DNA of 64,000 nucleotides from Rhizobium sp. BK602 (GTDB lineage Bacteria; Pseudomonadota; Alphaproteobacteria; Rhizobiales; Rhizobiaceae). Each line of letters starts with the position of its first letter. Within the stretch, counting starts at the first letter, position 1. The notes beneath the pieces were generated by a model. That model worked only from the letters and a program-made list of their open reading frames with translations. It ran no database searches and was not told the DNA's origin. Below are positions 29,905-39,597 of the stretch, in pieces. The DNA lies in contig NZ_JACIBC010000003.1 in the NCBI RefSeq assembly GCF_014195095.1, forward strand, positions 310,001 through 374,000, written 5' to 3'. Both the position numbers and the translations under genes were made by a program.

Positions 29905-31332
29905 ATGACCGATAGTGTTCTCAATGCCCTGGGTCAGCCGCTCTATTATAGCGGAACATCGACGGGTTTCTTTTCCGCTACGGGTTCCGGCCCCACCCTC
30001 TATGGCACGGCCGGGAACGATTCCATGTGGGGTGACAGTTCCGTCAACGTCACGATGATGGGCGGCACCGGAGACGATATCTACTATCTCTATTCGGGCA
30101 TCAATCGCGCCTACGAGGCGTCGGATTCCGGCGTGGACACCATCGTCACATGGATGGACTACACCCTGCCCGACAATTTCGAGAATCTGAAGGTGACCGG
30201 CGACAACCGCCACGCCTATGGCAACAGCGCCGACAACATCATCACCGGCGGCACTGGCAGCCAGACCATCGACGGCGGCGCCGGCAACGACGTGCTGATC
30301 GGCGGCGGCGGGGCCGACACCTTCATCATATCCAAAGGCAACGGCAGCGACCTGATCACCGACTTCGGCGATGACGACAAGATCCGTCTGAACCAGTACG
30401 GCCTGACCTCCTTCGACCAGGTTGTCAGCCATTCCACCCAGGAAGGCACCAATCTGCGGCTGGATCTGGGCAATGGCGAAAGCCTGGTGCTCGCCAACAA
30501 GACTGTCGCCGATCTCCATGAGGATCAGTTCCAGCTGGGCCTGGACCGCTCCTCCCTCACCCAGACGTTTGGGGACGAGTTCAACGCGCTTTCCCTCAGC
30601 GATGGCACGCAGGGCACCTGGGAGGCGAAATTCCATTGGGCGCCGGAAAAGGGCAGCAGTCTCAACGATGAACTGCAATGGTACGTCAATCCGTCCTACG
30701 CGCCGACATCATCGGCCAATCCGTTTTCCGTTTCGAATGGCGTTCTGACGATCAGCGCCAAGCCGACACCCGAAGCGCTGAAAGCGGAAGTCGAAAACCA
30801 CGACTATACGTCCGGCATCCTGACCACCTATTCCTCCTTCTCTCAGACCTACGGCTATTTCGAAATGCGCGCGGAGATGCCGCATGATCAAGGTGCCTGG
30901 CCGGCATTCTGGCTGTTGCCCGAGGACGGTTCCTGGCCTCCGGAACTCGATGTGGTAGAAATGCGCGGGCAGGATCCGAATACGGTCCATGTGACGGCGC
31001 ATTCCAATGCCACCGGCGAGCACACGAAGGTATCCTTCCCTGTGGAGGTGCCGAGCACCGACGGTTTCCACACCTACGGCGTGTTGTGGGATGAAGACCA
31101 GATCGTCTGGTATTTCGACGATGTCGCCGTCGCGCATGCGGATACGCCGAGCGATATGCACGGGCCGATGTATATGCTGGTCAATCTTGCTGTCGGCGGC
31201 ACCGCCGGCACGCCGGGCGAAACCCTGAAGGAAGATGGGTCGGAGATGAAGATCGACTACATCAGGGCCTATTCGCTGGACGACCACACCACGCAGACTG
31301 CCGCCGCCCATACCTCGGATTGGCACATATAG
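29905..31332 (+). CDS. exsH: ExsH-like secreted endo-beta-1,3-1,4-glycanase (RTX repeats plus GH16)
   Basis: 475 residues. Seen: N-terminal calcium-binding nonapeptide repeats (GGTGDDIYY at about 53-61, then GGTGSQTID, GGAGNDVLI and GGGGADTFI between about 115 and 141) and a C-terminal GH16 domain (about 215-455) with active site ELDVVE (Glu347, Asp349, Glu352). This layout and length match Sinorhizobium ExsH, which trims succinoglycan outside the cell. There is no Sec signal; export is expected through PrsDE, encoded convergently 31 bp away. MTDSVLN is the likely start, with AGAGG upstream. Confidence 0.92.
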   Translation: MTDSVLNALGQPLYYSGTSTGFFSATGSGPTLYGTAGNDSMWGDSSVNVTMMGGTGDDIYYLYSGINRAYEASDSGVDTIVTWMDYTLPDNFENLKVTGDNRHAYGNSADNIITGGTGSQTIDGGAGNDVLIGGGGADTFIISKGNGSDLITDFGDDDKIRLNQYGLTSFDQVVSHSTQEGTNLRLDLGNGESLVLANKTVADLHEDQFQLGLDRSSLTQTFGDEFNALSLSDGTQGTWEAKFHWAPEKGSSLNDELQWYVNPSYAPTSSANPFSVSNGVLTISAKPTPEALKAEVENHDYTSGILTTYSSFSQTYGYFEMRAEMPHDQGAWPAFWLLPEDGSWPPELDVVEMRGQDPNTVHVTAHSNATGEHTKVSFPVEVPSTDGFHTYGVLWDEDQIVWYFDDVAVAHADTPSDMHGPMYMLVNLAVGGTAGTPGETLKEDGSEMKIDYIRAYSLDDHTTQTAAAHTSDWHI

Positions 31333-31362
31333 AAAGAACGCGAACCACGGCCGGGGGCGGCT

Positions 31363-32673
31363 TCATTCGCCCCTGAACGCCCGCTTTATCTGATCCGCCA
31401 TGGGCTTGGTCAGATAGGCGAGCACGCTTCTCGCGCCGGTCTGCATGAAAGCTTCCACCGGCATGCCCGGCACGGGCGTCAGCTCACCCAGGCGATCCCA
31501 CTCCTGCTTCGGCATCCTGGCGCGAACGACATAATAGGTCTGACCCGAGCGCTGGTCGGTCGTCAGGTCTGCCGAGACGGTATCGACGTGGCCGTTCAAT
31601 TCCGGCGTGATACGCTGGTTGAAGGCGGAAAACCGCACGGCGATCCCCTGCCCGACAGCGACCTGATCGATATCCTGCGGCGAAAGCTTCAACTCCGCGA
31701 GCAGCGCGTCCTTGTCCGGCACGATCTGCATGATCGTTTCCGCCGGCCCGATTACCGCCCCGGCGGCGTGCACATGCAGCTGATCGACGATTCCGGTTTG
31801 TGGCGCGCGGATATCGATCCGTTTCAGATCGTCCTCGACGGCGATCAGCCGTTCCGAAAGCTGGCCGGTATCGCTTTCGGCCTGCCGAAGCTGATCGGAC
31901 ACTTCCGAACTGCGGTCATTGTCGACCTGGAGGATCTGAAGTTCCGTTTCCGTGATCTTGCCGTTGGTCTGGGCGATCGATGAGACGAGATTGCCGAGCT
32001 CTCCCGTCAGCCGCGCGCTATCCCTTTGCAGCGAATAGACCTTCGTCGCGGAAATGATGCCTTGAGCGAGCAATTGCTGAAGGCTTCCAAGCTCCTTGGC
32101 GACGAGTTCGATCTCGACCCGCTTGCCCTTCTCCTGCGCGACGAGCCCTTCCACCTCCTGCTTCAACTGCTGGATTCGCTCGCGCAGCTGGGATTTCTGG
32201 CCCTGCCGAGATGCCATGCGGTCGTTGAAGAGCTGCCGCTCTCCCGCCAGGATGCTCTTCACGTCGTCATTATCGGCATTAGCGAGCAGATCCGCCGGAA
32301 AGGCGATCGCGTCCCTGCCGTCGCGCTCCGCCGCCAGTCGCGCCGTCCTGGCGGCAAGTTCGTTCAGGCGCTTTGTGAGAATGGCAATATTGGCCCTGGT
32401 TTGCGTCTCGTCCAGGCGAATCAGGATTTGACCGGCCTCGACGCGATCGCCGTTCTTGACGTCGATCGTGCTGACGATCCCGCCCTTCAGATGCTGCACC
32501 GGTTTCACATAGCTGTCGACCACAAGCGTACCGGATGCAATGACCGCACCCGATATCTTCGTCGCGGCCGCAAACCCACCCATGACGCCGAACAGGAGAA
32601 GGATCGTCACCAGCACGAACAGGGAAAGGCGACGGATCGAACGTTCGGTGGCTGTCAGATTCATGTTCGTCAT
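31363..32673 (-). CDS. prsE: Type I secretion membrane-fusion protein PrsE (HlyD family)
   Basis: 436 residues. Seen: one N-terminal membrane helix (about 15-37), a barrel-sandwich/lipoyl half motif GTLVVDSYVKPVQHLKGGIVSTIDVKNGD, a long coiled-coil hairpin (about 100-290) and a C-terminal beta domain with LPKQEWDRLGELTPVPGMPVEAF-like HlyD features. It links the PrsD ATPase to an outer-membrane TolC-type channel. The start overlaps the prsD stop by four bases. Its probable cargo includes the ExsH protein encoded next to it. Confidence 0.9.
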   Translation of the reverse strand: MTNMNLTATERSIRRLSLFVLVTILLLFGVMGGFAAATKISGAVIASGTLVVDSYVKPVQHLKGGIVSTIDVKNGDRVEAGQILIRLDETQTRANIAILTKRLNELAARTARLAAERDGRDAIAFPADLLANADNDDVKSILAGERQLFNDRMASRQGQKSQLRERIQQLKQEVEGLVAQEKGKRVEIELVAKELGSLQQLLAQGIISATKVYSLQRDSARLTGELGNLVSSIAQTNGKITETELQILQVDNDRSSEVSDQLRQAESDTGQLSERLIAVEDDLKRIDIRAPQTGIVDQLHVHAAGAVIGPAETIMQIVPDKDALLAELKLSPQDIDQVAVGQGIAVRFSAFNQRITPELNGHVDTVSADLTTDQRSGQTYYVVRARMPKQEWDRLGELTPVPGMPVEAFMQTGARSVLAYLTKPMADQIKRAFRGE

Positions 32674-34520
32674 CCGCTGATATCCTCGCCGGCAACCATC
32701 AATCGAACAGACCCGCTTCCGGCGTGCTTTGGCGACGTGCCCAATATCTCATCCTTGGGGCCGAAGGCCTGAAGCTGGCCATTGGCGATGATCAGAACCT
32801 TGTCGGCCGCCGCCAATGCGCTCGGCCTGTGCGCGACGACGACAGCGATGCCGCCCCGCGCCCGTACACCCGCCAAGGCCTTGGTCAGGGATGCCTCCCC
32901 TTCGGAGTCCAGATTGGAATTCGGCTCGTCCAACACCACCAGGAAAGGATCCCCGTAGAGCGCCCGCGCCAAGGCGATGCGCTGTCTTTGACCCGCCGAC
33001 AGGCGCGAGCCGCCTTCGCCGATTACGGTGTCGAAACCATCGGGCAACTTGACGATCATGTCGTATACGCCGGCCGCCTTCGCGGCGGCGATGACCGGCT
33101 CCGGCTGCATGTCCCTGGCAAAACGGGAGATATTGTCGGCGATCGAGCCATCGAACAGCCCGACATCCTGCGGGAGATAACCGATATGCCGTCCAAGCTC
33201 ATCCGGCTCCCATTGCGACAAGGCCGCCTGATCGAGCCGGATCGAGCCGATCGTGACCGGCCATAGGCCGGTGATCGCCCGCGCGAGCGAGGATTTGCCC
33301 GCAGCGCTCGGGCCGACGACGCCGAGCACCGTTCCCGCCGAAACCTTGAACGAGATATTGCGCAGGATGAAGTCGCGGCTGCCCGGAGATGTCAGACCTA
33401 TGTTCTCGACGGTCAGCTCCTTTTGCGGCGCCGGCAGGCGGACCGCCCATTCCGCACTCGGGATCTTGTCCAGAAGCTTGGTAAGCCTCTCCCAGCTCTG
33501 GCGCGCGGTCACGAAACCCTTCCATTGGCCGATCGCGAGCTCGACGGGCGCAAGCGCGCGGGTGACCATGATCGAACTGGCGATGATGATGCCGCCCGTC
33601 GCCTGCTGCTCGATGACGAGGATGGCGCCGACGGCCAGGACGCCGGATTGAAGCATCATGCGCGCGATCTTCGCGATCGTGGTCAGCACGCCGGAAATGG
33701 CACCGGCGGCCAGCTGATTTGCGAGATAGTCCTCGTTCATGGCGGCCCATCTGTCGGTCAGGCGACCGCTGAAGCCCATGGCGACCACCGCTTCCCAATT
33801 TCGCCGGGCCGCCTGGGCGAAGCTCAGACGGGCCGCGGACGATTTGGCCGCCTCGCGCGCCGGCCGTTGCGACAGCACCTCCGCCAGCAGGGTCAGGACG
33901 ATGAGCAGGACGGCGCCGCACAATGCGGTGATGCCGATCCAGACATGAAAGAGGAAACAAAGGAGGAGATAGAAAGGCATCCAGGGCAAATCGAAAAGCG
34001 CGGTCGATCCGGGTCCCGACAGGAAGGAGCGGACCTGCTCCAGATCGCGAACCGATTGCAATCCGTCGTCGGCGGTCTGCGCCTTGGTCGGCAGAAGCAC
34101 GAGCGAGCCGAAGACTTTCCGATTGATCCGCTCGTCGAGAGCTGCACCGACGCGGGCGAGCAGCATCGAGCGCAGCAGTTCCAGCGTCCCCTGAAATATG
34201 AACAGCGTCGCTGCGATCAGCGCCAGTCCTGCCAGCGTCGGCAGGCTGCGGCCGGGAATGACCCGATCGTAGACCTGCAGCATGAAAAAGGAGCCCGTGA
34301 GCGCCAAGAGATTGATGGCCGCGCTGGCGAGCCCGATGCTGAGGAATGCCTTCCGAAGCGACGAAAGCATCAGCGAGAAAAACGTTTGCGGTGGTTCTTT
34401 CGAAGCAGCAAGCACGTAGGGAAAAATCCTTGAACTAGCATCGGACGGCATTCCAACGATGGCGATGAAATCCGCCTGCCGTCCCATACTGATCCACAGC
34501 CGAGAAGCTGGCTGCGCCAT
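32670..34520 (-). CDS. prsD: Type I secretion ABC transporter PrsD
   Basis: About 616 residues. Seen: an N-terminal exporter membrane domain with roughly six helices (VYDRVIPGRSLPTL, DLPWMPFYLLLCFLFH) and a C-terminal ATPase with Walker A GPSAAGKSS, signature RLSAGQRQR and Walker B LVVLDEP. It exports proteins with RTX-type C-terminal signals in one step across both membranes. The start is uncertain: ATG at 34520, TTG at 34526 or ATG at 34451 (593 residues, nearer to PrsD length); none has a strong ribosome site. The gene forms an operon with prsE. Confidence 0.9.
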   Translation of the reverse strand: MAQPASRLWISMGRQADFIAIVGMPSDASSRIFPYVLAASKEPPQTFFSLMLSSLRKAFLSIGLASAAINLLALTGSFFMLQVYDRVIPGRSLPTLAGLALIAATLFIFQGTLELLRSMLLARVGAALDERINRKVFGSLVLLPTKAQTADDGLQSVRDLEQVRSFLSGPGSTALFDLPWMPFYLLLCFLFHVWIGITALCGAVLLIVLTLLAEVLSQRPAREAAKSSAARLSFAQAARRNWEAVVAMGFSGRLTDRWAAMNEDYLANQLAAGAISGVLTTIAKIARMMLQSGVLAVGAILVIEQQATGGIIIASSIMVTRALAPVELAIGQWKGFVTARQSWERLTKLLDKIPSAEWAVRLPAPQKELTVENIGLTSPGSRDFILRNISFKVSAGTVLGVVGPSAAGKSSLARAITGLWPVTIGSIRLDQAALSQWEPDELGRHIGYLPQDVGLFDGSIADNISRFARDMQPEPVIAAAKAAGVYDMIVKLPDGFDTVIGEGGSRLSAGQRQRIALARALYGDPFLVVLDEPNSNLDSEGEASLTKALAGVRARGGIAVVVAHRPSALAAADKVLIIANGQLQAFGPKDEILGTSPKHAGSGSVRLMVAGEDISG

Positions 34521-34835
34521 GCTCAAGTTTCTAATATTATTTGCATTTTATGAAGTCGAAATTTACGTCGCATCCAATTTCGGTGAACCCGATCTTAGGA
34601 TTTCGGACTTTTTCCCATCATGGCACATTGTCTGGTTGCGACACGAAAACAGCCAAACATGCCTGAGTGGAAATGGCGACCGTCGGATTGCGACCGAGTC
34701 GATTTTCAGACGCCCGTGCCGTCTTCGATCCCTCGATGTCATCGCACAAAAATCCTCCGGCCTGTGGCCGGAGGATCGAACAGTCTAGCGTGGAGACACG
34801 CGGCAAGCATGCGCCGGGCGCCATCGGGCCTTGCG
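34521..34835. other. 315-bp intergenic region between minE and prsD
   Basis: It carries the min-operon terminator at 34752-34776 and, to its left, an AT-rich stretch (about 34525-34620) that probably holds the prsD promoter. No gene is seen. Confidence 0.5.
34752..34776 (-). terminator. Rho-independent terminator of minCDE
   Basis: A perfect 11-bp stem, ATCCTCCGGCC (34752-34762) and its complement (34766-34776), with a 3-base loop. On the minus strand it is followed by TTTTTGTG. It lies 60 bp after the minE stop. Confidence 0.85.
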
Positions 34836-35096
34836 TCAAGCAGCCCGCATGGTTGCGCTCAACGGAATCTCGACGTCGATTTCGAGCGTCGAAACATGCT
34901 CGTTGCAATCCATCTTCACTTGCACCTTGTCCCGATCGAGCTGTACGTGCTTTTCGATCACCGCAAGGATTTCTTCGCGGAGCACGAAGACCAGATCCGA
35001 TCCCACGGAGGAGCGCTCATGCGCCAGAAGCAGTTGCAACCGTTCGCGCGCTGCCGGCGCGGTCTTTTGCCTTCCAAAGAGACGAAAAATGTTCAT
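34836..35096 (-). CDS. minE: Cell division topological specificity factor MinE
   Basis: 86 residues, usual length. Seen: an N-terminal amphipathic membrane-contact stretch (MNIFRLFGR), [13 protein letters not shown] forming the anti-MinCD helix, and the C-terminal topological-specificity domain with [16 protein letters not shown]. It stimulates MinD ATPase activity and drives pole-to-pole oscillation. The start overlaps the minD stop (ATGA). Confidence 0.95.
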   Translation of the reverse strand: MNIFRLFGRQKTAPAARERLQLLLAHERSSVGSDLVFVLREEILAVIEKHVQLDRDKVQVKMDCNEHVSTLEIDVEIPLSATMRAA

Positions 35097-35908
35097 GCGG
35101 CCCTCCGTCCGAAGATCTTGCCGAAGATGTTCCGCTTTTCACCCGGGATGGTGATCGGCAGAACCTCGCCGGACAGCCGGCGAGCAGCATCGAAATAAGC
35201 CATGGCAGGCGCGCTGCGGCTGTCGGCCAAAGTGACCGGAGCACCGATATTGGACGCGCGCAGGACATCAGAGCTTTCCGGAATGATGCCGAGAAGCGGA
35301 ATGGACAGGATTTCCAGAACGTCATCGACCTTCAGCATATCGCCACGTTCGGCGCGATTGGCGTCGTAGCGGGTGAGCAGCAGATGCTTTTCCATGCGCT
35401 CGCCGCGCTCGGCCTTGAGCGTCTTGGAATCGAGCAACCCGATGATGCGATCCGAATCGCGCACCGAAGAGACTTCCGGGTTGGTGACGACCACCGCCGT
35501 ATCCGCATGGCGCATGGCGAGTGTGGCGCCGCGCTCGATCCCGGCGGGGCTGTCGCAGATGATCCAGTCGAAATGCTGCTTCAACTCGTTGATGACGCGC
35601 TCGACGCCTTCGGGCGTCAGATTGTCCTTGTCGCGGGTCTGCGATGCCGGCAGCAGAAACAACGTCTCGAGCCGCTTGTCGCGGATCAGCGCCTGCGGCA
35701 GCTTGGCATCGCCCTGAATGACGTTGACGAGATCATAGACGACCCTGCGCTCAGCGCCCATCACCAGATCGAGATTGCGCAGCCCGACGTCGAAATCGAC
35801 GACGACCACCTTCTCGTTCCTTTGCGCCAGGGCCGCTCCGAGCGCGGCGGTCGAGGTCGTCTTGCCAACCCCGCCCTTGCCTGACGTGACTACGATGACT
35901 TTCCCCAT
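35093..35908 (-). CDS. minD: Septum site-determining ATPase MinD
   Basis: 271 residues. Seen: a deviant Walker A GKGGVGKT (10-17), switch segment [26 protein letters not shown] and a C-terminal amphipathic membrane-targeting helix ([12 protein letters not shown]). It binds membrane as an ATP dimer and recruits MinC. AGGAG lies upstream of the ATG at 35908; the frame is open further upstream, but that part overlaps minC. Confidence 0.97.
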   Translation of the reverse strand: MGKVIVVTSGKGGVGKTTSTAALGAALAQRNEKVVVVDFDVGLRNLDLVMGAERRVVYDLVNVIQGDAKLPQALIRDKRLETLFLLPASQTRDKDNLTPEGVERVINELKQHFDWIICDSPAGIERGATLAMRHADTAVVVTNPEVSSVRDSDRIIGLLDSKTLKAERGERMEKHLLLTRYDANRAERGDMLKVDDVLEILSIPLLGIIPESSDVLRASNIGAPVTLADSRSAPAMAYFDAARRLSGEVLPITIPGEKRNIFGKIFGRRAA

Positions 35909-35939
35909 CTTGCTCTCCTGTTTCCCGGCCGATTCCGGC

Positions 35940-36665
35940 TCAGATAAGTTTCTCTGCTTTGATGGCATCGCCTTCCAGCCAGAGCTGGACCGACTGCCCG
36001 CGAAGGTTGGCGGGCATGTCTTCCGCCATCTTGTAGATACCGTCGATGGCAACAAGCTCGGCCTCGAGCTTGCGGCAGAAGATGCGCGCGGATGCCTTGC
36101 CCAGCGATCCCGCCATGGCCCGGCCACGCAGGGTTCCGTAGATATGAACCGAGCCGCCCGCGATGATTTCAGCGCCGGAGGCAACCGATCCGATGACGGT
36201 GACGTCGCCCTCCGGGAAAATGACCGACTGTCCCGAACGCACCGGCTCCCGGATGATGATGGATTGCGCCGCCGGACGCGCTTCGGCTACCACGGGCGCG
36301 CTTTGCTGCGGCTCCATCACTGGCTCGCGGTCCGGAATCTCGAAATCGGAGACAGGCTTTCCACCTTTCAGAGCCGGTGGCATGCCCTGTCCCAGGATCG
36401 ACGGGCGTGCGCCCTCTATCCCCATGATGCTGACGTTGCGCTGACCGAGCTCCGCGATAAGCTCCTTCAGCTGCGAACGGTCGATCGGCAGGTCCGTGAC
36501 GTCGAGAACGACCGGCCGCCCGAGAAAGAACCCGGCCGAGCGCGCCGCAAGATCATCCAGTCTTATCAACCAGTTATCAAGCGGAAGATCCGGAGAGAGC
36601 ATGACCGCCAGAAAGGAACGGCCCTTGATGCGAATGGAGCGAGCGTCTGTTAGCACTTTGGTCAT
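35940..36665 (-). CDS. minC: Septum site-determining protein MinC
   Basis: 241 residues. Seen: an N-terminal FtsZ-inhibiting domain (about 1-105), a proline/glutamate-rich linker, and a C-terminal beta-helix that binds MinD (SVIFPEGDVTVIGSVASGAEIIAGGSVHIYGTLRG, ASARIFCRKLEAELVAIDG). It is the first gene of minCDE, 31 bp before minD, with two CtrA-type boxes in its promoter. Confidence 0.95.
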   Translation of the reverse strand: MTKVLTDARSIRIKGRSFLAVMLSPDLPLDNWLIRLDDLAARSAGFFLGRPVVLDVTDLPIDRSQLKELIAELGQRNVSIMGIEGARPSILGQGMPPALKGGKPVSDFEIPDREPVMEPQQSAPVVAEARPAAQSIIIREPVRSGQSVIFPEGDVTVIGSVASGAEIIAGGSVHIYGTLRGRAMAGSLGKASARIFCRKLEAELVAIDGIYKMAEDMPANLRGQSVQLWLEGDAIKAEKLI

Positions 36666-36703
36666 CTGTGTAAATAATTCGTTGATGTTTGTGTATCGTT
36701 GCG

Positions 36704-36722
36704 ATGGTTAACAAATGGTTAA
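36704..36722 (-). promoter_or_regulatory. Two CtrA-type boxes upstream of minC
   Basis: TTAACCAT occurs twice on the minus strand, as ATGGTTAA at 36704-36711 and at 36715-36722, spaced 11 bp, about one helical turn. Together they contain TTAA-N7-TTAA, the full CtrA consensus, about 40-57 bp upstream of the minC start. Cell-cycle control of min genes by CtrA is known in Sinorhizobium. Confidence 0.75.
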
Positions 36723-36907
36723 TTTTGCCCCGCAAACAGTAAATTGCCGCGTCCCGACAGTTATGGAATCCCGGCTTTGACCGAGGCTGACCTTGGTGAT
36801 TTCGCGCCGTTTTTCGTCGCCTCTGGCATCGAGAAAATACACCGGGTAGGAACCAGTCCGGCTCGGGCGTATTGTCTCGTCGCAATTGCCAAATAGTCCG
36901 AAAGGGT

Positions 36908-37726
36908 ATGTACGGAATGGAAACTCAAGCCACCAACGCGATCGTCGCCACGCAAACCGCGCTCAATCAGGCGAGTGCCCTGGTCGTTCACTATGGTTTC
37001 TCGACGCTGGGCGCGATCGTGCTGCTCATTTGCGGATGGGTTCTCGCGAGCCTCGTAAGCGGATGGGCGTACAAGGGCATATCGAAAGTGCACGGCATAG
37101 ACGAAACGCTGGCCCGATTCTTTGAAAAGGCGCTTCACTACGGGCTGCTGATTCTCGTTTTCATAACCGTGCTCGGCCAATTCGGCGTCCAGACCACGTC
37201 GATCGTCGCAACATTGGGTGCGGCCGGCCTGGCCATCGGACTTGCGCTGCAGGGCACGCTGCAGAATATCGCCGCGGGAATCATGCTTCTCGTGCTGCGT
37301 CCTTTCCGGGTCGGCGAGTATATCGAGACCCCGACCGTTACGGGCAGAATCGTCGAGGTCGGATTGTTCGCGACCGAATTGCGCACCGCCGATGGCCTCT
37401 ATCTGCTCGCACCGAACTCGACCCTGTGGAACACGCCGATCGTCAACCATACCCGCCAACCGGTTCGCCGGCAGCAGCTCTCCGTTCCCGTCGGCGACGA
37501 CGTCGACCTGCACTCGGTCACCCGCACCCTTCTCGATGTGGTCACAGCCGATCAACGCGTAAAGAACAGTCCCGCCGCGCGCGTCTATTCCGACGAATTG
37601 ACGCCGGAGAAGACCACCTTGACGGTCGAATATTGGGTCAAGCCCGGCGACTGGGCGGAGACCCGCCATGCCTTGGTCGAACGATTGAGAACCGCCCTCG
37701 CCGACAAGGGCATCGCGATCAAATAG
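36908..37726 (+). CDS. MscS-family mechanosensitive channel
   Basis: 272 residues, three N-terminal membrane helices. Seen: the pore helix LGAAGLAIGLALQGTLQNIAAGIMLLVLRPF and the beta-domain start FRVGEYIE, followed by NSTLWNTPIVNHTRQPVRR, the pattern of small MscS channels that release solutes on osmotic downshock. The start could be ATG 36908 or 36917; neither ribosome site is decisive. It is divergent from minC and is followed about 100 bp later by a DDAH-like gene. Confidence 0.9.
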   Translation: MYGMETQATNAIVATQTALNQASALVVHYGFSTLGAIVLLICGWVLASLVSGWAYKGISKVHGIDETLARFFEKALHYGLLILVFITVLGQFGVQTTSIVATLGAAGLAIGLALQGTLQNIAAGIMLLVLRPFRVGEYIETPTVTGRIVEVGLFATELRTADGLYLLAPNSTLWNTPIVNHTRQPVRRQQLSVPVGDDVDLHSVTRTLLDVVTADQRVKNSPAARVYSDELTPEKTTLTVEYWVKPGDWAETRHALVERLRTALADKGIAIK

Positions 37727-37830
37727 GCGCGGCGGCTTGCAACTATCCCGGCGGGCAAAATCCGCTTAGATGCATGGTGCCGGTTGAGTCGGGAGAGGCC
37801 AACCGGAATGGAAGGAAAGGTATTCGGAAA

Positions 37831-38631
37831 ATGTCGCAAGCCAGATCAGTCTATGACTTCAACTCCGCCATCGTCCGCCAGCCATCGCGCTCCGTCGTCG
37901 ACGGCCTGCGCGCCGGAGAGCGTGGCAGCCCGACCTATGCGGGCGTGCAGGCCGAACACGAGGCCTATGTCGCCGCGCTGCGCGATGCCGGAGTTCAGGT
38001 CACGGTCCTGCCGGCACTCGAATCCTTTCCCGACTCGATCTTCGTCGAGGACCCGGCGCTCGTCTTCACCGAGGGCGCCATCCTCCTGCGCCCCGGCGCG
38101 GCAAGCCGCTCCGGCGAAGCGGCCGAAATCGCCCCCACCTTGCGCGGCATGTTCGAAACCGTCCTTGATTTGCCGGCCGGATTTGCGGATGGCGGCGATA
38201 TTCTCGTGACGCCGGACAGCGTCATGATCGGCCTCTCGGCGCGAACCGACCGCGCCGGTGCCGAAGCGCTGGCCTCTTGCCTCGACAGGCTCGGCCGCAA
38301 GGCGCAACTGGTGGCCACGCCGGAAGGCGTGCTCCACTTCAAGACCGCCAGCTCGTTGCTCGATGACGAGACCATGCTCTCGACTGCCCGTCTCGCCCGG
38401 TCGGGCGTGTTCAAGGATTTCAGGGAGATCATCGTCCCCGAGGGCGAGGAGCCGGCGGCGAACGCGCTGCGCATCAACGAGATCCTCATGGTGCCGTCCG
38501 AATATCCGCGCACCATCGAGCTTCTCGACAAGCACGGCTACAAGATCGTGCCGGTCACGACCACGCAGATCGAGATGATCGACGCCGGTCTCTCCTGCAT
38601 GTCGTTGCGCTGGTATCGTAACGGCAAATAA
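37831..38631 (+). CDS. Dimethylarginine dimethylaminohydrolase-like amidinotransferase-fold enzyme
   Basis: 266 residues. Seen: SIFVEDPALV (70-79) for guanidino-substrate binding, FADGGDILVT, catalytic His169 in VLHFKTA, and nucleophile Cys256 in AGLSCMSLRW. This matches bacterial DDAH and related guanidine-modifying hydrolases converting (methylated) arginine to citrulline; it is shorter than arginine deiminase (about 400 residues). A purine-rich GGAAAGG lies upstream of the ATG at 37831. No arginine pathway genes are adjacent. It may act on methylarginines or another guanidino compound. Confidence 0.87.
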   Translation: MSQARSVYDFNSAIVRQPSRSVVDGLRAGERGSPTYAGVQAEHEAYVAALRDAGVQVTVLPALESFPDSIFVEDPALVFTEGAILLRPGAASRSGEAAEIAPTLRGMFETVLDLPAGFADGGDILVTPDSVMIGLSARTDRAGAEALASCLDRLGRKAQLVATPEGVLHFKTASSLLDDETMLSTARLARSGVFKDFREIIVPEGEEPAANALRINEILMVPSEYPRTIELLDKHGYKIVPVTTTQIEMIDAGLSCMSLRWYRNGK

Positions 38632-38653
38632 CGCTGTGGCGGCGCGCCGGGCG

Positions 38654-39595
38654 TCAGAAACGATCGTTGAAGGCCCGGCGGATATCCTGAACCGGGCTTT
38701 CGGCGGCAATCAGCGCCGCAAGCAGGATACGCGCCTGGCTCGGCCGGAGCGTCTGCGAGTGAATGGCGCCGGCCGCGGCAAGATCGTGGCCGCCGCCACC
38801 GCCGCCATAGCTCGCGACAAGAAGCCCGTCGGGAACCCTGCTGGAAACGATGACGGGAACGCCGCCGTCCGTGCAGCGCTTTACCGCCGCGACGAGCTCG
38901 CGATTGGCATTGCCGGAACCGAGAGCGGCAAGCACGATCCCGTCCGCCTTCGCCTCAAGACTGGCGCGGATATGAATGGCGTCGCAGCCAGGATAGATGG
39001 CGACGATATCGACGCGCACATCCGAGACCGGCTTCGACAATCCGGGACTTTCCGTCACCGCGACCGGCCGCGCCGAGCGGAACGCGTCGGCTTCGTCGGC
39101 GCTGCGCTTGTAGACGCCCCATGCGGGCAGCAGCCGGCCACCGAAACAGACGAGAACACCTCGACCGGCATTGCTTCCGTCGATGGCGGCTTCGATCGCC
39201 AAGGCGAGGTTGGCCGGGCCGTCAGCATGCGGATGATCCGCGGTGAATTGCGCGCCGGTAAAGATCACCGGCTTGCTGGCCGCGTGCTGCAGCTGCACCA
39301 GCAATGCGGTCTCCTCCATCGCATCGGTGCCGTGCAGGACGACGACGCCGGCAATGGTGGGATCGGCGAGTTGCCGTCCCACCGCATCGCTGATGTGCTG
39401 CATATTGGCCAGCGTAAGGCTGGCGGAATCTTTCGCCATCAGATCAATGGGTTGAAGCCGGGCATTGATATCCGGAAGGAGCGAGAGCAGATCTTCTCCC
39501 GTCAGACTTGGCGTACTTGCGCCATCGGCACCGCGCTTGCTCGCAATGGTGCCACCGGTGGCGATAATTGCCACCGATGGGATGATTTTCTCCAA
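38654..39595 (-). CDS. L-asparaginase, bacterial type I/II family, without signal peptide
   Basis: 313 residues; hydrolyses asparagine to aspartate and ammonia. Seen: nucleophile motif ATGGTIAS with Thr16, second catalytic block HGTDAMEETA with Thr90-Asp91, and FTGAQFTADHPHADG. No signal peptide, so it is cytoplasmic. The start is probably TTG at 39595, two bases after the permease stop and translationally coupled; there is no ATG nearby. A longer reading frame upstream (to 39901) overlaps the permease gene and is not protein-like. It works with the permease upstream and the aspartase encoded divergently. Confidence 0.88.
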   Translation of the reverse strand: MEKIIPSVAIIATGGTIASKRGADGASTPSLTGEDLLSLLPDINARLQPIDLMAKDSASLTLANMQHISDAVGRQLADPTIAGVVVLHGTDAMEETALLVQLQHAASKPVIFTGAQFTADHPHADGPANLALAIEAAIDGSNAGRGVLVCFGGRLLPAWGVYKRSADEADAFRSARPVAVTESPGLSKPVSDVRVDIVAIYPGCDAIHIRASLEAKADGIVLAALGSGNANRELVAAVKRCTDGGVPVIVSSRVPDGLLVASYGGGGGGHDLAAAGAIHSQTLRPSQARILLAALIAAESPVQDIRRAFNDRF

Positions 39596-39597
39596 GC

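Noticed and set aside
37831-38631. Arginine deiminase
   Set aside because: Too short (266 residues), and the Cys/His context matches DDAH-like enzymes.
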